A stretch of DNA of 16,602 bases from Propionibacteriaceae bacterium (GTDB lineage Bacteria > Actinomycetota > Actinomycetes > Propionibacteriales > Propionibacteriaceae), in assembly GCA_009778535.1 (NCBI GenBank), contig WRJP01000023.1, positions 1 to 16,602 of the forward strand, given 5' to 3'. The translations under genes and the position numbers were made by a program. The stretch's first letter is position 1, and each line of letters begins with the position of its first letter. The notes under the pieces are model-generated. The model did not search any database, was not told the DNA's origin, and saw only the letters and a program-made list of their open reading frames with translations. Below, piece after piece: positions 13,646 through 16,602 of this stretch.

Positions 13646-14224
13646 AACGGGTCGGAGGCAACCAGCGGGTGGACGCAGACCGATGAGGGCTTCCAGTTCC
13701 AGTACCGCTTGTTCTAAATCGTCGTTTATGACGATGTGGTCGAACTCATCCTGGCAGGAGATTTCGTAGGCGGCAGTTTGCATTCGGATTTCAATCTCGG
13801 CCTCAGACTCCGTACCGCGTTTACGCATACGCTTCAGCAGAGTCTGAGGGGTTGGTGGCGCTATGAAGATAGTTCTTGCCTCCGGCATTTTCTCACGCAC
13901 CTGACGTGCCCCTTGCAGATCAATCTCCAAGATCGCGTGCCGTCGGTTTGCAATGGCCTCCAGTACCGGAGCCTTTGGGGTGCCGTAGCGCGTAGTTTCA
14001 TGCACCAGCGCCCACTCCAGCAACTCATCGTCAGCGATCAACTGATCGAAGTCAGCATCACAGACGAAATGATAGTGAACCGCATCGATCTCACCAGGAC
14101 GCGGTCTCCGGGTTGTAGCAGAAACCGACACGAAAATCTCCAGATTTCGTTTACGCAGCGCAGCCACCAAGGTGCCCTTACCGACAGCGGCAGGGCCAGA
14201 AATGACAGTTAAATCACCGCTCAC
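13640..14224 (-). CDS. gmk: Guanylate kinase
   Basis: Phosphorylates GMP to GDP with ATP in the cytoplasm. The 194-aa protein has a P-loop GPAAVGKG (10-17, Lys16), the GMP-binding SVSATTRRPRPGE segment, VHYHFV, and the ILEIDLQGARQV stretch. RMRKRGTESEAEIEIRM forms the lid region. The start is GTG at 14224, overlapping the end of mihF by 11 bases. The last residues (CLRPVG) and the stop lie at and in a REP-like element, so the C-terminal few residues may have been set by the insertion of that repeat. Length is normal for the family. Confidence 0.95.
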   Translation of the reverse strand: MSGDLTVISGPAAVGKGTLVAALRKRNLEIFVSVSATTRRPRPGEIDAVHYHFVCDADFDQLIADDELLEWALVHETTRYGTPKAPVLEAIANRRHAILEIDLQGARQVREKMPEARTIFIAPPTPQTLLKRMRKRGTESEAEIEIRMQTAAYEISCQDEFDHIVINDDLEQAVLELEALIGLRPPAGCLRPVG

Positions 14225-14531
14225 CGAATTCAGCCTTGAGACCTTCGATCTGCAATCTCCCTAAACCACGTATCCGCCGGTTGGGCGCAATGTTCAAACT
14301 CTCCATGATGTTTGCCGCCTTACGTTCCCCGACCCGAGGCAATGCCTTGAGGAGATCGGTAACTCGAAGTTGCGAAAGCGCAGCATCAGCACCTGCCTGT
14401 TCAAGTGCAGGTGTGAAAGCGAGTTGCCCTGATCGAATTTGTTGTTTGAAATCTGCCCGCTTTCTCCTTGCGGCTGTTGCAGCCTGCCGTGCATTTGCTA
14501 GCTCCTGTGCGGATAACCTCGGAATAGTCAC
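14214..14531 (-). CDS. mihF: Mycobacterial-type integration host factor (mIHF)
   Basis: Small basic nucleoid-associated DNA-binding protein found in actinobacteria, unrelated to the HU-fold IHF of enterobacteria. The 105-aa product has a charged N-terminal helix (ARQAATAARRKRADFKQQI), the family LRVTDLLKALPRVGERKA helix-two-turn-helix/HhH region (about 55-72), then RRIRGLGRLQIEGL. It starts at GTG 14531, with GGAG six bases upstream. The 83 bp before it, after pyrF, has no terminator I can support. The gene immediately precedes and overlaps gmk, the usual actinobacterial arrangement. Confidence 0.93.
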   Translation of the reverse strand: MTIPRLSAQELANARQAATAARRKRADFKQQIRSGQLAFTPALEQAGADAALSQLRVTDLLKALPRVGERKAANIMESLNIAPNRRIRGLGRLQIEGLKAEFGER

Positions 14532-14614
14532 TACGTTCTCCAGTTCGGGGGTCAGGGGTTAGAGTCTTGGTCTAAACCTTCCAATCGTTGCCCTTAGCTT
14601 ATTGGTAATTGTAT

Positions 14615-15418
14615 TTACCCTATTAATTTTGAGACTTTGGTACGCAAGGCTTGGGCATCGGGCCCTACGGATAGTAAACCTCGACCAACAACAGCTAATA
14701 CGTGCTCAACTGCATCACCAAAGATAGCAGGAAGATCCTCCATCTTCCCGCCTTGAAAACCGATACCTGGCACCAGAATTGAGCCGTTGAAATCGGACAA
14801 GTCGCAACCTAAACTGCGATGAGTGCCGCCTACCACCAGCCCGATTGCTCGGTTTGCGGAATCCCGATTCATCTCGGTAGCGGCATCGATTATGTTTTGC
14901 ACGACTGAACCATCCTGATTCAACGCCAACTGGACATCCGCTCCTTCAGGATTAGAAGTACGAGCCAACACATAGACGCCGCGGTCATTTTGATATGCAG
15001 CTTCTATCGCTGGCAGCAGCGAACCGAAACCCAGATAGGGCGAAATAGTGATTGCGTCTGCCGCCAACGGGGCATCTTTGGCGAGATAGGCAGCAGCATA
15101 TGCCTCCATCGTAGAACCGATGTCGCCGCGCTTCACATCTAGGATGCTGATCGCGTCAGTTTGGTTGATGTCAGCCAGCACGCGCTCCAAAGCCGCAATC
15201 CCTGCCGAACCATACATTTCAAAGAACGCTGACTGCGGTTTGAACGCGGCAACCTGCTCTGAAAGCACATTCACCAAATGACGCGCACACTTCTCAGCCC
15301 CGCTCGCGGACACCGGCAGCCCCCAAGCCTTCAATAACGACGGATGCGGGTCAACCGCCACACACAGCGGCCCTTTTTCAAGCACTACTGCTCGTAGTCG
15401 TTTGAAGTAGGTGGTCAC
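14615..15418 (-). CDS. pyrF: Orotidine 5'-phosphate decarboxylase, type 2
   Basis: Last step of UMP synthesis: decarboxylates OMP without a cofactor. The 267-aa length and the V-A-V-D-P-H-P-S start mark the longer type-2 branch. The catalytic Asp-Lys-Asp network is visible in I-L-D-V-K-R-G-D-I-G-S-T (Asp94, Lys96, Asp99), along with Lys60 in AFKPQSAFFE and V-P-G-I-G near the C-terminus. The start is GTG at 15418, overlapping the pyrD stop by four bases (GTGA), with AGGAG six bases upstream, so it is coupled to pyrD. Confidence 0.95.
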   Translation of the reverse strand: MTTYFKRLRAVVLEKGPLCVAVDPHPSLLKAWGLPVSASGAEKCARHLVNVLSEQVAAFKPQSAFFEMYGSAGIAALERVLADINQTDAISILDVKRGDIGSTMEAYAAAYLAKDAPLAADAITISPYLGFGSLLPAIEAAYQNDRGVYVLARTSNPEGADVQLALNQDGSVVQNIIDAATEMNRDSANRAIGLVVGGTHRSLGCDLSDFNGSILVPGIGFQGGKMEDLPAIFGDAVEHVLAVVGRGLLSVGPDAQALRTKVSKLIG

Positions 15419-16500
15419 ATTCGGCTCCTATCTGCTGAATTTAGCTGCATCGTCAAAGCAGGGCCTTTGAAGATAAACCCAGTGTAAAGCTGAATCAGCT
15501 CCGCGCCTGCATCAAACATAGATTTTGCATCGTCAAGACTCATGATTCCACCACATCCAATAACTGGAAGCTGGGTGTGTTCGGCGATATAACGTACGAT
15601 TTCGACAGCTCTGGCGGTAAGCGGAGCTCCGGATAGCCCGCCTGCTTGCTCACGGAGCCGCTCATCGTTGGCTACCAGCCCTGTCCTTTCCAAAGTGGTA
15701 TTGGTGGCGATTATCCCGTCAGCTCCATGCTCTGTAGCGTTGCTGATTACGTCGTCAAGTTGGCTCCAACTCAGATCAGGTGCGATCTTGATGAAGATCG
15801 GAACCGGAGAAACACCTTCGCGTTCGGCAAGTTGCCGCGACTGCTGCGTCAGCGCCCGCAACAGTGGGGCGAAATGTTCCCCATCTTGCAGACTGCGTAA
15901 CTGAGGAGTGTTAGGGCTAGAAACATTGATCGCAAAATAGTCGGCATACTCAGCCAATATGGAAAAAGATGTCAAATAGTCCTCAATAGCGTCGGCAACA
16001 GCAACTATTTTGCTTTTCCCGATTGACACTCCGAGCGGGATTCCAGCTTTCAGATTGCCTCGCGCAATTCCGTATCGTTGCAGGGTCTTTGCTAGCTGTG
16101 CAGCGCCTGCATTATTGAAACCCATACGATTTATCAAAGCAGTTGACGAAACGGCGCGAAAGATGCGCGGTTTCTCATTTCCTGGCTGCGCTAAAGCGGT
16201 TACCGTCCCGAGTTCAGCGAACCCGAACCCTAGACTGTTCCAAGCCCGAGTTGCTAAGCCGTCTTTATCTAGTCCAGCGGCAAGGCCAATCCGATTGGGG
16301 AACTTTATCCCAGCAACCGTAGTAGCGCAGCCTTGGGTTTCGATTAACAGCTTAAGCAATGCCCGTATCGGTGCAAGTGAACCAACTCTGGCTAACGCCT
16401 TGATCGTCAGTTCATGAATCTGTTCTGGGTCGCGGGAAAACAGAACAGGTCGCAATAGCTTTGAATAGCCAAAAGCTACAAATGCCACTCGCCTATTCAT
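15415..16500 (-). CDS. pyrD: Dihydroorotate dehydrogenase (quinone), class 2
   Basis: Oxidises dihydroorotate to orotate with FMN and passes electrons to membrane quinone. The 361-aa protein has the class-2 N-terminal helix region (FSRDPEQIHELTIKAL, 21-36), expected to dock on the membrane. FMN/substrate motifs include GLAAGLDKDG (72-81), RMGFNN (125-130) and NVSSPNT (192-198), with the second Ser (195) as catalytic base. TNTT (267-270) and the phosphate-binding GCGGI (315-319) follow. Class 1 enzymes would have Cys at the base position. The ATG at 16500 lies 17 bp after the preceding stop codon and has only a weak SD. Confidence 0.95.
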   Translation of the reverse strand: MNRRVAFVAFGYSKLLRPVLFSRDPEQIHELTIKALARVGSLAPIRALLKLLIETQGCATTVAGIKFPNRIGLAAGLDKDGLATRAWNSLGFGFAELGTVTALAQPGNEKPRIFRAVSSTALINRMGFNNAGAAQLAKTLQRYGIARGNLKAGIPLGVSIGKSKIVAVADAIEDYLTSFSILAEYADYFAINVSSPNTPQLRSLQDGEHFAPLLRALTQQSRQLAEREGVSPVPIFIKIAPDLSWSQLDDVISNATEHGADGIIATNTTLERTGLVANDERLREQAGGLSGAPLTARAVEIVRYIAEHTQLPVIGCGGIMSLDDAKSMFDAGAELIQLYTGFIFKGPALTMQLNSADRSRM

Positions 16501-16517
16501 TTCTTGGTCATTCTTGT

Positions 16518-16602
16518 TTACGCTGGGGGTTGCGCAGCTAATGAAGTCTCCGCTAGCTCATGCTCAACCGCTGCAATCCACGACTGTAACGGCCTAACGT
16601 CA
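16518..16602 (-). CDS. carB: C-terminal end of probable carbamoyl-phosphate synthase large subunit
   Basis: Only the last 27 codons and the TAA (16518-16520) are inside the window. They read D-V-R-P-L-Q-S-W-I-A-A-V, then an Ala/Glu-rich tail. VR(P/S)LQ-type endings are what I recall from actinobacterial CarB, and carB normally precedes pyrD in this operon. The call rests mainly on gene order. Confidence 0.5.
   Translation of the reverse strand, partial: DVRPLQSWIAAVEHELAETSLAAQPPA

Noticed and set aside
14557..14578. GGTTAGA/TCTAAACC imperfect hairpin between pyrF and mihF
   Set aside because: One bulge, short stem, no T-run on the minus strand. It could be a minor attenuator, but there is no supporting signal.

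Overview
The window looks like chromosomal DNA of a moderate-GC actinomycete. Actinobacterial marks are a mycobacterial-type integration host factor next to gmk, the carB-pyrD-pyrF-mihF-gmk-rpoZ-coaBC gene order, a PriA without helicase motifs, and many GTG/TTG starts. Family-level placement (Actinomycetaceae-like) is inference from general appearance only.

Layout. Positions 1-743 (-) hold the 5' part of a methylthioadenosine-type phosphorylase gene. Divergent from it is a umuD-umuC pair (844-2468, +), apparently leaderless, with a LexA-box-like site over the umuD start. Its UmuD-like protein lacks both expected protease residues. Positions 2643-4930 (-) carry a SAM methyltransferase, an Asp/Glu-type racemase and a small four-helix membrane protein. 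An insertion sequence of about 1.5 kb (4999-6522) encodes a DD(35)E transposase and has two copies of a binding-site-like motif at each end. It lies between the membrane-protein gene and the 3' end of priA (6573-8315, -).

Positions 8732-11698 (+) form an AT-rich two-gene operon with its own promoter candidate and a strong terminator. It encodes two secreted proteins that share almost the same signal peptide and have repeated BACON-like beta-sandwich domains, but end in different cysteine-centred catalytic-type domains: a YkuD-like domain with a W-S-T-G-C motif in one, and a C39-like papain-fold domain in the other. This is the most accessory-looking and least explained part of the window. It sits between priA and coaBC, where many actinobacteria carry metK.

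Positions 11803-16602 (-) are the housekeeping block: carB (3' end), pyrD, pyrF, mihF, gmk, rpoZ, coaBC. It covers late pyrimidine synthesis, nucleoid architecture, GMP phosphorylation, the RNA polymerase omega subunit and coenzyme A synthesis. Most junctions are overlapping or tight. The exception is gmk-rpoZ, where REP-like palindromic elements occupy the gap and one supplies the gmk stop codon. The same element family occurs upstream of priA and the BACON operon.
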